DNA from: Excoecaria cochinchinensis
Taxonomy: Eukaryota > Streptophyta > Magnoliopsida > Malpighiales > Euphorbiaceae
Length of the DNA: 64,000 nucleotides
Direction: 5' to 3'
NCBI GenBank assembly: GCA_947683425.1
Contig: CANTUQ010000058.1
Coordinates: forward strand, 17,299,501-17,363,500
Notes under the pieces: generated by a model
The model's database searches: none
What the model saw: the letters and a program-made list of their open reading frames with translations, nothing else
Told to the model about the DNA's origin: nothing
Shown here: piece by piece, positions 32,865 to 44,901 of the stretch
Layout of the letters: every line of letters starts with the position of its first letter
How positions within the stretch are numbered: the first letter of the stretch is position 1
Position numbers and translations under genes: made by a program

Positions 32865-33797
32865 TTGTACTTTTCTAACAAGAAAACAACAAAACCCACA
32901 TTGTCCATGATTAACATAATTCCAAAACCCCCACATTCTCTTTTGCAGAAACAAAAGAAAAGAAAAGAAAAGAAAAGACAACGAACACACCCACCTGGCC
33001 ATTCACATGAAATTCAAGAAACAACTCATTACCCAAGTTTCTGTTCCAGCGAAAGAGCAGGAAAAATTAAAACTTGAAGGGTGTTGTTGAGAAAGGGAAA
33101 TGTGGGTTATGGAGAGAGTTAAACTGATGAAATACAGCTAGTAACAGGCTTAATTTTCCATTTTAGAGAGATGTGAAAAATTTTCCAATAAAGGAAAATG
33201 TGTAGAACTCCCAATTGATTTCTGCTATTAGCTTTCCTATCTGTGACTGTTCAGGGCTTTAAAGTTTACACACAAAATAAAATTAAAGAAAAGGAAAATA
33301 TGCAAATGATGGTTTGAAAGTGTCAGAGTAAGCATGATAATTAGCCATAAATGGCAAAATCTTGCAGAGTAATGACAAGGATAAGCATTTAGAAAATGGA
33401 GGGTTTTAGGAAGATTGCAATTACAGACAGTGGAGTTAAGACTGATCACTGATCACAACTTGACAAGAAACGAATCCCGCTTAAACGGACCCTCTCTGAT
33501 TAATTTTTAACAATGGAATCAAAATATTGTCTTTAATTTTTTCAGAGTCGAAGAATGGGCCTACACACCCAAGAACATGGGCCTCGTTGCCCCTCTTTAT
33601 GTCGACTGTGCCAAATTAAAACTTTAATTTAAAGAAAAATACTCTCTAACACTAATTTACAATTTATTACACATTTAACTAATATTAAAATTATTTAAAA
33701 AAAAACTAATATTAAAATAATTATTTAATATTAATTATTAATTTTATAAAAAATTATAATATATAATTGGTTAATTGTGCAAAATTGGCATCAAAAT
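32865..33797. other. Promoter/5' UTR side of the bromodomain gene and intergenic DNA
   Basis: The first ~250 bp contain A-rich (AAAAG)n-like sequence at about 32950-32978. They probably include a 5' UTR intron of the minus-strand gene. The remainder is AT-rich with no recognised gene. Confidence 0.5.
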
Positions 33798-33997
33798 TGT
33801 TGTAATATATTAGCTGTATAATAGTTGTCTTAGCTAAAGTTTAGGCAATATTTTGTATTAATTGTACTTTCCTATTTAGCATATTTTTATACACTATAAA
33901 TATTAGGTTGTAAATTGCTTGTATATGAAATACACAAACACAAATTCTCTCCATTATTTTGTCCTCATCTCTTATTTATTTTCATGGTATCATAGCC
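33798..33997 (+). mobile_element. Copia-type LTR with primer binding site (element remnant)
   Basis: A ~187 bp segment begins TGTTGTAATA and ends TTTTCA at 33984. It contains a TATA box (CTATAAATATT at about 33894). It is followed directly by TGGTATCATAGCC, one mismatch from the initiator-Met primer binding site. No partner LTR or coding region follows, so this is a truncated element or 5' fragment. Confidence 0.7.
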
Positions 33998-34402
33998 ACT
34001 TTCGTGGCCTGTTTCATGATTTTGTGTTTTTCTTTTAACTTTCTTTTAAACCAATCAATTTATGAACTGTTATATGCATATAATTAATTGAGATAACATT
34101 AAAAAATGGTGCTTATCTCTTATAACGCAGAAACATATTGCGAAAAAATCTACAAGGATTCCGTTTATTTTTGGTTACTGACCTGTCTTTTATCCACATG
34201 CGGGATAACAACAGTTATTCCAAAATCTAAAATCCCCTGAAAGATTAAGACAAAAAATTATGAGCAGAAACTAGCAGTCTTGCGGCTTATATATTTTCTC
34301 GTTACCAAATACTGAGATCTCCTATCTATTTATAGAGATTTTAAAGACTAGAGACCTATTTTCCATATAACTCAAACTCTTTTTGAGATAGAATTTGATA
34401 AT
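33998..34402. other. AT-rich DNA, nothing recognised
   Basis: Possibly leader sequence of the preceding copia remnant. No coding or repeat signal was supported. Confidence 0.4.
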
Positions 34403-36013
34403 TAAAGGTGAGCAAACTTTGGTTTAAAAAACGAACCAAACCGGTCTTTTTTTTATTTTGGTTCGGTTTCGATTTATAAATCTCATTATTTTCTGTTATA
34501 TTGGTTCGGTTCAATTTTGGAAGGCAATAACCGAGAAATAACCGAACCAACTGAAATATATACAAAACGACGTAGTTTTGAATATTTGATTAAAGATTAA
34601 AGCACACCGTTTTAATCACTTTTCCTCACTTTCTGCCCTCACTTGCTAAATTTCCCTCACTTTTCCCCTCTCAGCTCTTGCGTTGCGTCTTGCCTCTGTG
34701 TATACCTAAATCCTATTGCCGCCATCGCCTTCCTCTAGGACCGCCACTCTTCCTCACTCCTATCGCCTCCCTCCAGGCCTCCACTCCTCCTCTGTTCCTC
34801 ACTCAGTCTTCGCCTCCCTCCACTCTTCCTCCATTGGCCACTACGCCTAGCAGCCCCTCGGGTACTTTTATTTGAGTAGCAAATTAGCATAATATTTTTC
34901 AGGTATTGATTTTAATCTCAAACTCAAGAATATTATTTTAATTGATGCTGTTTTGATCTCAACCTCATGCTGCTTTGATGCTAATTTTATTTATTTATTT
35001 TTCTTTTCATCGATTTTGCTTTATTTGACTTTATTTCCCTGTTATGAAGTTCAAAGGAGGGAGTGTATTCTATTTCTTAGATCCCCGCCCCTAGCAATTT
35101 GTTTCAGTAAGAATTTGGTCCAATAGATTTATCTTGTTTAAACTAGATCTACGACTTGGAGGTTTTATCTGTGTATGGCTGTATGCATCGTTTCTTGCTT
35201 CCAATTTTTGCTATTTGAAGGCTCTATTACCGCACATCTTTCGAGGTTACAAAACCCTTTTTTAGGGGTGTTCAAAAATGGGTTGGGTGGGTTATAATAA
35301 AATTTCAATCAAATTTATATAATATATTTTGTGAGATTATGTATAATTCAACTCCATTTTTCTTCTAAAAAAAATCTAATTGTAACCCATCTAACCCATT
35401 TAACCCATTTTTGAACACCCCTACCGTTTTTCTTATACATACCTAGATTTTTCTGTGCTTATTAGACTCATATCCGGCAATGCATAGAAGATAAGAAGTT
35501 GTATGATTGGAAGTAATTATTTTCCTTGACAGTAGATGCTGCTGAAAGTTGTATAAATATAGCAATTGTGGACTGATTCTCTGTTTTACTCGCTAATGCT
35601 TAATTTAATGTCTGTAGTACTTCCACTGCCTAATACCGTATGCAGTCGTATAAATACTATGTACAATTGTGAAAGCTATAGGTTAATTTGATGGTGGGTC
35701 TTTTCACTTATGTTTTGAATGATTTTAATGTTTGGGTGATTTACTTATTTGTTCTTGTGTTTAGTTACAATCCATTGACCTATTCGATATTCAAAATTTG
35801 CTAATTTAAATCCCTAATGTCAAATTGGCAACTTACTTATTGTTAAATTGGATTCTTAGCATAGACAACTTATAGGTTACTTCTTAGCATATACAATACT
35901 ATTTCTTAAACTGACAAATTTTAATAACTTTTTTAACAATTTGCAGGTTTTTTTGCTTTACATTTTCAATTTTGATTATCAATTTTTCTGGGCAAAATAT
36001 GGCTAGTCAACCG
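34403..36013 (+). mobile_element. Probable 5' portion of a hAT-type transposon
   Basis: A degenerate end, TAAAGGTGAGCAAAC, is followed by GGTTCGGTT and AACCGAACC motifs in both orientations, typical of plant hAT subterminal regions. A C-rich leader (about 34620-34860) is followed at 35999 by a short exon, ATGGCTAGTCAACCG, with a donor GTAAGA immediately after. This looks like a first coding exon encoding MASQP, but no transposase body follows. A MULE-like repeat starts at about 36080 instead. No flanking 8-bp duplication could be established. Confidence 0.4.
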
Positions 36014-36079
36014 GTAAGATATTATAATTTGTGTTTGTAATCAATCAAATTAGCATTTTTCAAATCTAATGATATATTT

Positions 36080-36412
36080 GGGGTTAATTTTTTCGGTGGT
36101 CACTCATTTTCGTGACTTGTAACGATTTGGTCACTAAACTTCAATTTGTAACGAAAAAATAATTTATCTATTATTTTATAACGAAAAAATTATAATTACT
36201 AGAAATTATATTGTCACGTCAGAAATTTTGCCACGTCGGATTAGAGTTAATTTCTGTGGTGGTCACTCAATTTTGTGCCTTGTAACGATATAGTCACTAA
36301 ACTTCAATTTGTAATGAAAAAATAACCCATCTATTATTTTGTAACAAAAAAACTACAATAACCGAAAATTATTTTCGCCAATAACTGACGTGTATTCTGC
36401 ACGACGAAATCC
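36080..36412 (+). repeat. Two tandem copies of a Mutator-like terminal repeat
   Basis: Units starting at about 36080 and 36245 both read GGTTAATTT(-)TTCGGTGGTCACTC-like sequence. This is followed by TGTAACGAT..GGTCACTAAACT and CAATTTGTAA.GAAAAAATAA. They resemble the terminal repeat of the Mutator-like element at 61572 (GGGGTTAATTTCATCGGTGG). No transposase gene was found with them. Confidence 0.6.
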
Positions 36413-36479
36413 AATGCCACATCAAAAATTTTTAAATTTTTACTGCTCTCAATTTCTCTCCACCTCTCTCGCCCTCTCT

Positions 36480-38711
36480 CTCACTATTTGCTCAGCGAGG
36501 CCAAAGAAGTTTTATGGTCCTCCAGTGTCTTCATCTTTTTTCATAACTGCATCAGTATAAACCCAACAATCCCTATCTACTCAGTGAGGCCAAATAACAT
36601 AATTTATTATTATTTTCAACAATGCAAACGCATTGATTATATCAGAATTATGAAGAAAACTTTGATCTGCTTACTATTGTATAGAAATCCGGTGGGGAAT
36701 ATAATTTTTGGTCACGCGTCGGTTGCTTGTGAACACAATTTTGTTTTCATTTTCTGCATTTTGTTTCTTTATTATTTTTCTCTTTCTTTTGTTCTTCCTC
36801 TCGTGTTTCTTCTTCTCTTCCATTTGAGCACCTCAAGTTAGGCTTTAGCTTGGATTGGTTTAAAGAGTGTAGTAAGGGTTTTGTAGTGAGTTTGAAAAGG
36901 TAAGTGGTATGGATTTTCGGATTTCAGTTAGTTCTTTTTCTTCTCATTTTTGTTTTTGTTTTAAAGTGATTTGAATATGGATTAAGTGTTTATTTTGGAT
37001 GATTTTGTGCATGAAAGCTGTTGACAAGACGAAAGACAAGGGTAAGGAGGAGATTTGAGCTGAAGAAAAGATTGAGAGCAAGCTAGTTTTGAGGTTGGGA
37101 TCATGTGCGAATTGTTTGATGTATGTTATTGAGCTGTTATTATACTTGATTGTTTGCTAAATGCATGATAAATTATTAGGAAATTTGAGGGTTTTGATAT
37201 AGTTCCACAGCTCTCTTAGTTGTTAAGTTGAATATGATGTGTTAGCGTTGAGTAATTTGAAGTGAATGTGTGATCTGATGATTGTGTGCGTATTAATGTG
37301 CATGTGATTAGAGTTTTATGTGTGAAAGTTGGCTTGAATGGAATTGTGTTAACTAGCATGTGAGTAGGCTGATCGATTTTGTCGTGAGCGTGACAGAGCT
37401 TGGTCATCCGAGCTTTCGCCGAGGAGCTCTCTGTCATGAGCGTGCGTAGAGTCACGAGTGCTCGGTAGCCGAGCTACTGCCGGGCAAATTGGATATCGCG
37501 AGCTATCCTGAGTGTGTGAGCATGACCAAGGCCTTCTGACCTCTGTCGCGGGCGCGACAGAAGCAATCCAGCTCTCTGTCGCAGGCGCGATGATGGTCGC
37601 GAGCACGACTCTTCTTGGTACCTTGAATAGTCTTTGTTTAAGATTACACATGAATTTTCATTTATACTTTGCATGGTTTGCTCGGTTAATACTTGAATTG
37701 AGTTGATGCATAGTGATTCAATAGATATTTGAATACATGTAGAGCATTTGGTTATGGTATAGAATTCATTTGTTCAAGCCTGAATAATCATAGTAGTGGA
37801 TTGATAAGCATACTTATGAAGGGTTAGAGTGCGACTGCTAGAGTGGCACCATTAGTGCCTATATGTTGAATACCTTAAGTATTCAATTAATTGAGTTAGG
37901 TCTCCATATCTTGTGATACTGTTAAATAGTATACAGAGTACCCCGTATCTACCATTAATGTGAATTCAGGCTAGTAAATGTCCAATATTGCATATGAGAT
38001 GTAGTGGAAGCTTTTATACGTTTGTGCCTTTGCATGAAATGTTAACATGTTAAAAGTATATGTATATGATTATTTGTGAGAGGTAATAAATTGTTACCAC
38101 TTTGTGTACATGATATTTCCACATGAATGGTTATTGTTTATTATAAGTATGCCTATTGATATGCTGTGTGTGAGTTTTGTGACTTCAATAGAAGTCATAT
38201 GTTCTGTTTATCCCCGCTAAGCGTTATTGCTTAGCACAAGTATTTTTTTGTATAGGTTTACATGAGTGGTTCGGTTTATTGAATTGAGTATCTGCTGGCC
38301 ACTAGGAGCTTGAGTGGAGTCTTTATTTTTGTATATGGATCTTTTTGTACCATATAGTATAATGTTATGTAAAGAGAATTATAGTATATGAAGTGTAAAT
38401 GTTAATTGTAATTATGAACATGTAATATGGATAACGATATGTTGTAATAGATGAACAATAATGTTTTATAATATATATAGTTTTAATAATTATTAATACG
38501 AGTATGTTTTTGCGTAATGGATATTTTTCTGTTTTAATGTATGATTGTATGTACATGTATGCGTATGTCAGTGTGTAGCGACCCGATATCCTTCCATGGG
38601 GTATTGGAGCGTTACAATTTTATGTAATATGTATGTATATATTATGTTTGCGCGTATATATGTGAGTGTGTTGTGACCCGATATCCTCCCAAGGGATATT
38701 TGGGTGTTACA
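36480..38711 (+). repeat. Gypsy LTR in plus orientation (5' limit uncertain)
   Basis: This is the same family as the minus-strand LTRs at 46205, 53009, 56551 and 60063. Shared landmarks in order: splice-donor-like AAAAGGTAAGTGG (about 36897), a CGCGAC-rich inverted-repeat cluster (37380-37610), the GATAAGCATACTTAT palindrome (about 37803), the CTAAGCGTTATTGCTTAG hairpin (about 38217), and the terminal GATATCCTCC..GGGTGTTACA ending at 38711. The last ~40 bp are duplicated (38574-38617 and 38673-38711). No TGTAACA start is found on the left, so that end is lost or overwritten by MULE-like sequence. It interrupts a hAT-type repeat that resumes at 38712. Confidence 0.7.
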
Positions 38712-39055
38712 ATTATGAACCTGTTAATTTATTTATTTATTAATTCTTAATTTTTAAAAGTAAAGTTGCTTATATCCACAAAAAAATTTTATTTTAACAA
38801 CAATGATGTTATATTATAGTAGAAAAATTTTAATTTTTAAGTATTTTGAATATTTTAATTTTATTTATAAATGCATCTTATAATTTTAGTTGTTAACCGA
38901 AAAATATTGGTTAATCGATTCGAAAAATCGAAATTGATAGATTGATTAACCAATTGTAACAGATTAGTTAATTGTTAGTATTTTGAAAAAACCTATATTA
39001 ATAAACTGTTTTTTTTGAGCTCATGGACCTGATAACCCATCCATGCTCACCCCTA
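38712..39055 (+). mobile_element. Right half of a hAT-type MITE
   Basis: This aligns with the right half of the complete MITE at 40761-41443. Shared blocks include ATTATGAACC.GTTAAT, TTGCTTATATCCACAAAA, AACAACAAT.ATGTTATATTA and GGTTAACCGAAAAATATTGG-like sequence. It ends ATGCTCACCCCTA at 39055. The left half is missing where the gypsy LTR ends. Confidence 0.75.
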
Positions 39056-40164
39056 CTATAGAACCTTCAATATTAACAATAATAATAATAAAAAAAAAGA
39101 ATAACAACTATAAACAACGAACAACAATATGCAAAATTCAATTTAATTTTGAGAGATGAATTAATAACTAAGAAAACAAAAACACATGCCTTCTATTTTA
39201 AAATAACAAATCTTAACAGCTTTTTGATATTTCACGGACTCAATATTATTGAAGTATTAAAAATAATACAAATTTATTTTTAAATATATTTTGAGCCAAA
39301 ATTACTATTAAAATATTGGAAAATGATACACATTTGCCCTATCAGTTAGGTAATTGGTTCAAATTTACCATTGAAAATATTGAAATTCCATGTAAATAAA
39401 CAGAAACACGCATAATATGTTAACTGAAACCATATAAAATTGTCATATGTGCACTGCAAATTGATACCCTATTTTAACTCTTAAAAAAAGGATTAAAATT
39501 CTTTAACATAAGATATTTTCCGGTGACTTACCTAAAGTTCGATTATTTTGACAAGTTTATTATTGAAAATTTTAAACTTTTTTCAAAAGTTAAACTAGAA
39601 TATTAATTTACAATGCACATGTGGTAATTTTATGTGACTTTAATCAATTTGGGATGTGTATTTTCATTTTCAGACAAATATGTGCCACTTTTAATGCTAA
39701 AAGGCAATTTAGCCTAAAAATATACTCTCCTATCCCACCAAATTCTCACTAAATCATCAATATTGAGCTAACAATTGATTCTGTTAATTTTTATGTAAAA
39801 TTATATAGAATAAATTATGTAAAAAAATATTAATTAAGATATTAAATATTTTGTTGATATTATATGAGGATAAAATTGAAATTAATGCATTAAATATTAT
39901 TTTAAATTATTAAAGTGACAATTAGTTGGAATAAAATTTTTTTCGAAAAATAATAATTTGATGGGATGAAAAAAAACCAAGAAACAAATTGAAGTCGTAT
40001 TTATTATTAATAAATAAATTAAGGAAAAAAAAGAAAAAAAAAAGAATGAGGGAGTCAAAGGGGTGTAGCCATCCCATCATTGAAAGAGCGCATGGAAAAA
40101 CTAAAAGGAAATGCAAATGAAGAGTCGAGTGGGCCCATGAAAAGTTAACGATATGGGTGAAAAT
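39056..40164. other. AT-rich DNA without gene
   Basis: No coding or element signal was supported. A purine run AAAAAAAAGAAAAAAAAAAG occurs at about 40025-40045. Confidence 0.5.
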
Positions 40165-40752
40165 AGGGGTGTACACGGTTCTGAATTTTTCTCTACCGAA
40201 CCGAAATTTCGAAAAAAAATATGCAGAACCGAATTGTACCGTTAACTTTTTTTACTAGAATTGAACCGAATTGTACTGTTGAATTTTTTATTACAACCGA
40301 ACTGAATTGTACTAGAACCGAATCGAGAACCGTATTGAACCGTACCGAACTGTTTTGTACTGAATTAGACCGAAATAACTGATATTTAATAATTATTATA
40401 TATAATATTAGTAATTTATATATAAATATTATTTATAATTTATATTATATCGTTATTATATAAATTTAACTTCATAATTATTTGTATTTTTTTGAAACTT
40501 TTATAATTATTTGTATTAAATATTTTAATGTATGAAATTAATATAATAAATAGTTAATAAATTAAAATAAATATTTTGATTATTAATAAGATAAATTTAA
40601 TTATCATATCTATATGAATATCAATTAAAATAACTTGTGTTTAATTTAATTTATGTTTAGTATCACTTAACTACTACATAATTTTTCATTTTGTACAAAT
40701 ATTTATATACACACACAAATATAATTATTATATCAATGAAATTTTACTAATT
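40165..40752 (+). repeat. hAT-like end with CCGAACCG motifs and AT-rich body
   Basis: The sequence TAGGGGTGTACACGG starts at 40165 and is followed by many AACCGAA/GAACCG motifs. An AT-rich body follows that is an inverted relative of 14880-15324. No right terminus was identified; related motifs reappear at 43610-43700. Confidence 0.5.
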
Positions 40753-41451
40753 AATGTAATTAGGGGTGAGCAAAAAAACCGATGGACTAGGTTAACCGGA
40801 AAAAAAATTCGAAACCGAACCGATGGACTGGTTAACCGATTGTAATGGACTGGTTAAATGTTAGTGTTTTGAAAAAACCGATATTAATGGACTGGTTAAT
40901 GATTTTTGACTCATGTGACTGGTTAACCGAACCGAAATCGAATTTTTAGTTAATTTATTTATTTTTTAATAATTTATAACAATTTATCCTAATTAAAAGT
41001 GATAATGTACTTTTTTTTATTATACTAATTATTTTAAAGTTTTTAACTTTTTTTAATTGGCTATTAGTAAGTATAATAATTTATCTAATTAAAAGTAATT
41101 ATGAACCGGTTAATATATTTACTTATTAAATATTAATTTTTAAAAATAAATTTGCTTATATCCACAAAATATTTTTATTTTAACAACAATAATGTTATAT
41201 TACAGTGAAAAAAATTTAATTTTTAAGTATCTTGAACATTTTAATTTCATTTATGAATACATTTATAATTATAGTGGTTAACCGAAAAATATTGGGTAAC
41301 CGATCCGAAAATCCGAAACCGATTGACTGGTTAACCGATGGTAATGGACTGGTTAATGGACTGTAATTTCAAAAAACTGATATTAATGGACTGGTTAATG
41401 GACTGAAGCTAATGGACTGGTTAACCGACCATACTCACCCCTAAATGTAAT
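40753..41451. mobile_element. hAT-type MITE with perfect 8-bp target duplication
   Basis: The element (40761-41443, 683 bp) begins TAGGGGTGAGCA and ends TACTCACCCCTA. It is flanked by AATGTAAT at 40753-40760 and 41444-41451. GGACTGGTTAACC motifs are repeated near both ends, and it is non-coding. It sits inside an AT-rich repeat array whose units continue on both sides. Confidence 0.92.
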
Positions 41452-42560
41452 TATATGAGTATATAATCATGTTAACAATTAATTTCATTTACTTTTAATA
41501 TCACTTAACTAGTATTTATCTATTATAAGTTAATAATTTAATTATATATAATTAAATTTTACTAATTAATATAACTATATAAGTATATAATCACCTTACT
41601 AATTAATTTCATTTATTCTTAATATCACTCAACTAGTACTCATATATATTTTTGTACAATACCGATATGAATAATTGAGCATATAAATTAATAATATAAT
41701 TATATATAATGAAATTTAACAATTTAATTCATGTAATTATATAAATATATAATCATCTTACCAATTAATTTCATTTGTTTTTAATATCACTCAACTAATA
41801 CTTATCTATTTTGGCACAATACATATATAAGTAATTGAGTTGTAACTTAATTAAATTTTACTAATTCGTATTTAATTTAATTTAACTTTAATGTCACTCA
41901 ACCACTACTTAATTTTTTTTTGTGAAAATATTTATATACACAATCACTTTACCAATAAATTTTATTTACTTTTAATGCTACTTTTACATTCACCCTTATA
42001 GTTATTAACTATATTATTAATTAATAATCTTTTAACTATTAAGCCAAATTTAGTGAAATTGAGTATAATAACTGAATTAAGATAATATATATGGATGGAT
42101 TCTAACCATTAATCAGCCGATACTGTATATATAATTACCTTATCAATTAATTTCATTTATATTTAGTATCACTCAATTAGTAATTATTTATTTTGACACA
42201 ATATATATTTGAATAATTAATTTATTTTAATAATGTAATTATATATAATTGAATAATTTATTATATAATCATTTTATCAATTAATTTCATTTGTTTCTAG
42301 TGTCACTTGACTAATACTCATATATTTCTATCACAATACATATATGCATATGTAAATTAAAAATAAAATTATATATAATTATTTATAATAAAATTTTAAT
42401 TTTTTAATTTTTAGCGTTATTAGCACGATATTTATGTGAGTAATTGAAAATATATTTTAATAATATAATTATATACAATTATTATATTAATAAAATTTTA
42501 TTAATTAATATATAATATAATTATATAAGTATATAATTATCTTATTAATTAAATTTTTTT
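41452..42560. repeat. AT-rich irregular repeat array
   Basis: A motif of the form TTAATTTCATTTA(C/T)TTTTAATATCACT(C/T)AACTA recurs near 41498, 41621, 41783, 41890, 41973, 42163 and 42298. A further copy lies left of the MITE at about 40661. TATAATTATATATAATGAAAT blocks lie in between. Spacing varies from about 80 to 190 bp, so units are diverged and partly deleted. Confidence 0.6.
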
Positions 42561-44003
42561 TATAGCAAATTAAGAATAAAATTTGAAAAATTTTAGTAGA
42601 AATATTTTTTATTTTAAATTTTGGAGGGAATTAAAATATTTGGAGGGAATTGAAATATTTGGAGGGAATCTAATGCGGACGAGTTGGGTTTTCAGTATTT
42701 GGAGCGAGTTGAATGGGTCAATCGTCATTAATTATTATTTTTGTTATAACTTTTACTACAGGTGTCCGTTTGCTTATTATTATATATTTTCGGAAATCTC
42801 ATTTCAAGCCAGTCGACTTTTTCAAAGCTTAGCTCCCGTAACAGCCCATTTCGTACCTCAAAAATAACGTTTGAGCTTCCGTTTTCAATTTGAAGTTTTA
42901 GGGGTGTTATTGTAATTTTTTTATTTTTTTCATATAAATTATTTGTTACCTTAGTTTGGAGGGGACTTTTCAACTTGGAATAAAATTCTTTCGTTTTGAG
43001 GTATTTTTACTGCGTCAGAATCCGACCGATTTTATATTTTATTATATATATATATATATAAAAGAAAATAAATTAAAAAAAAAACTAAATTGTACCTGTT
43101 TCTTTCTTTTCTGCCTCGAAATCGTGTCAAACCCCACAATTTTTTTTATCTTTTCCGTTGGTTTTAGCTTATACTTGCATTTCCTTTTTCTCGTCGCTGC
43201 ACTGTCATTTTCGCGGTTACATCCAAAAGTATGAATAAGTCACACACAAGTTTTGGTTTTGTGGTATTCGTTAATAGTATGTCATTAGTTAGTTAAAAAT
43301 TTGATCAATAGGCTTGTACATAAACTTTAATTAAGATGATCATTAGGAATGAATTACCAATTAATTTTATTAAATATTAGGATTTTAGGAAATTTATTGA
43401 AATAATTTATTTTGAATTTAAAATTTTATTTAGAGTGACTATTGTTAAAATATGTTTTTCTTTTTTCATAAAGGAGAGGGATAAATTGAAATATTTTCTT
43501 AAAATTGAATGCAAAATTGTATGTATTTGTTGAGATATTTTAATTATATTTATATTTATTATTGTGTATATTTATATTGTAAATTTTTAAAAATATTGAA
43601 TTATTCAAAATACCGTATTGTACTGTCTTGTTTTGTTTTATACCGAAAGAACCGAATAACAGAACTGAACTGTACTGAAAAAAATTATTTAGTTAACTGT
43701 AATATCCATTTAAAATTAAATTTAAATTTTTTGTTAATCGGTTAAATAAATTTAATTTTAATTATTAATTTTAATATTTTTATTATTACTTTTTTTAAAA
43801 TATTAATTAATTAATATTTATATTATAGTTTTATCTTTGAATATTGACCAATTTTTATTTTTATGTAAATTTATATATAATAATATTTTAAAATATATCT
43901 AAATTATAATTTATTTTTAATTATATAAGTAATATTTATACAAAATAACTTATTAATTTTTATATGTATTGCTTTTTTATTATTATGTATTGGTACTTAT
44001 ATC
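42561..44003. other. AT-rich DNA with small repeats
   Basis: Three copies of a 19-bp unit TTGGAGGGAATTGAAATAT lie at 42621-42675. A (TA)n run lies at about 43043-43062. CCGAA-type motifs at 43610-43700 relate to the repeat at 40165. No gene was recognised. Confidence 0.5.
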
Positions 44004-44034
44004 TTTTTTTTTTTTGAAAAGCAAAATAAATTTA

Positions 44035-44280
44035 TTATGAATAACCCATTATATCATATAACAGAGAATTCCTAATGAACCCAGGAACCTCCAACCAAAC
44101 AGAAGAACAAGCATATGAATGAAACTCCTTAACTAAAGCGTGGGCAACCCCATTAACTTGCCTTTTTAAAAAAGAAACAGGGCAATAAGAAAAGGACCCT
44201 ACAATTTCTTTACATAAAGAGATAATACTACCAAATTCTGCGAAATCCAAAGAAGAGCCATAGAAAGCATCCACCACCAC
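44035..44280 (-). pseudogene. LINE RNase H (RVT_3-like) fragment
   Basis: The frame reads VVDAFYGSSLDFAEFGSII, then CPVSFLKRQVNGVAHAL (about residue 52). This matches the C-terminal RNase H domain that plant L1 LINEs carry after the zf-RVT domain. Its role is degradation of the RNA strand after target-primed reverse transcription. The N-terminal acidic residues are cut off by an upstream frame change. Confidence 0.8.
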
Positions 44281-44643
44281 CTTCGCCTAAAGCTCAAAAA
44301 TAACGTGACTGAATTGAGCTTGCTGAACCCACAATAAAGCTTTTGAAACAATACACCCCCGCTTCCTTAACAGAGAAAGAACCATGAAGTTTATTGACCC
44401 GGCAACCAATAAATTGTCCTAAATGATCCCTCAAGGTCATTCCCATACCAACCATACGCTCATATTAAAATAAAGCTACATCACAGTTGCATTTTACCCA
44501 GCCTTATAGAGGAGCCAACCATCTGTTAGAGGAAACGCTAGGTTGACTACCTGAAACTGACGCCAATGAGATTGTTAAGCATTAATCCAATCACTATACA
44601 AGGCCATGCACATAGAAATAAGTTGCATTGGTGTTTGAAAATG

Positions 44644-44901
44644 CTACCTCCAAATCCAATTATTACGCTGACACCATATACCCCACAACATCATACAAAA
44701 CTTGGCTATTTCCTCTGCATTATACAAGCCTATTGTAGTGAAAAACCAATCAACAAAATTCAACGCATTCAGATGAAGCAAAGGAAAATTAAGAGAATTC
44801 CAACATCTACTAGCAAAAGGACAGTAAAAAAATAAGTGCATGAGATGTTCACCAAAATCCCCACAGAGCACACATAAATTATCACAAGCAAAACCTCTCA
44901 A
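44644..44901 (-). pseudogene. LINE zf-RVT zinc-binding domain fragment
   Basis: The frame contains CVLCGDFGEHLMHLFFYCPF (about residues 11-30), then W-rich sequence (LWGIWCQRNNWIW) at the end. This is the zinc-finger-like C..C...E..H..C pattern of zf-RVT, located between reverse transcriptase and RNase H in plant L1 elements. Confidence 0.85.

Noticed and set aside
32643..33077. 144-aa plus-strand frame opposite exon 1 of the bromodomain gene
   Set aside because: It is the antisense shadow of a well-supported coding exon whose phases and splice sites fit the rest of the gene.
36488..36841. 117-aa plus-strand frame with hydrophobic C-terminus
   Set aside because: It crosses the presumed U3 part of the plus-strand gypsy LTR and has no counterpart in the other LTR copies.
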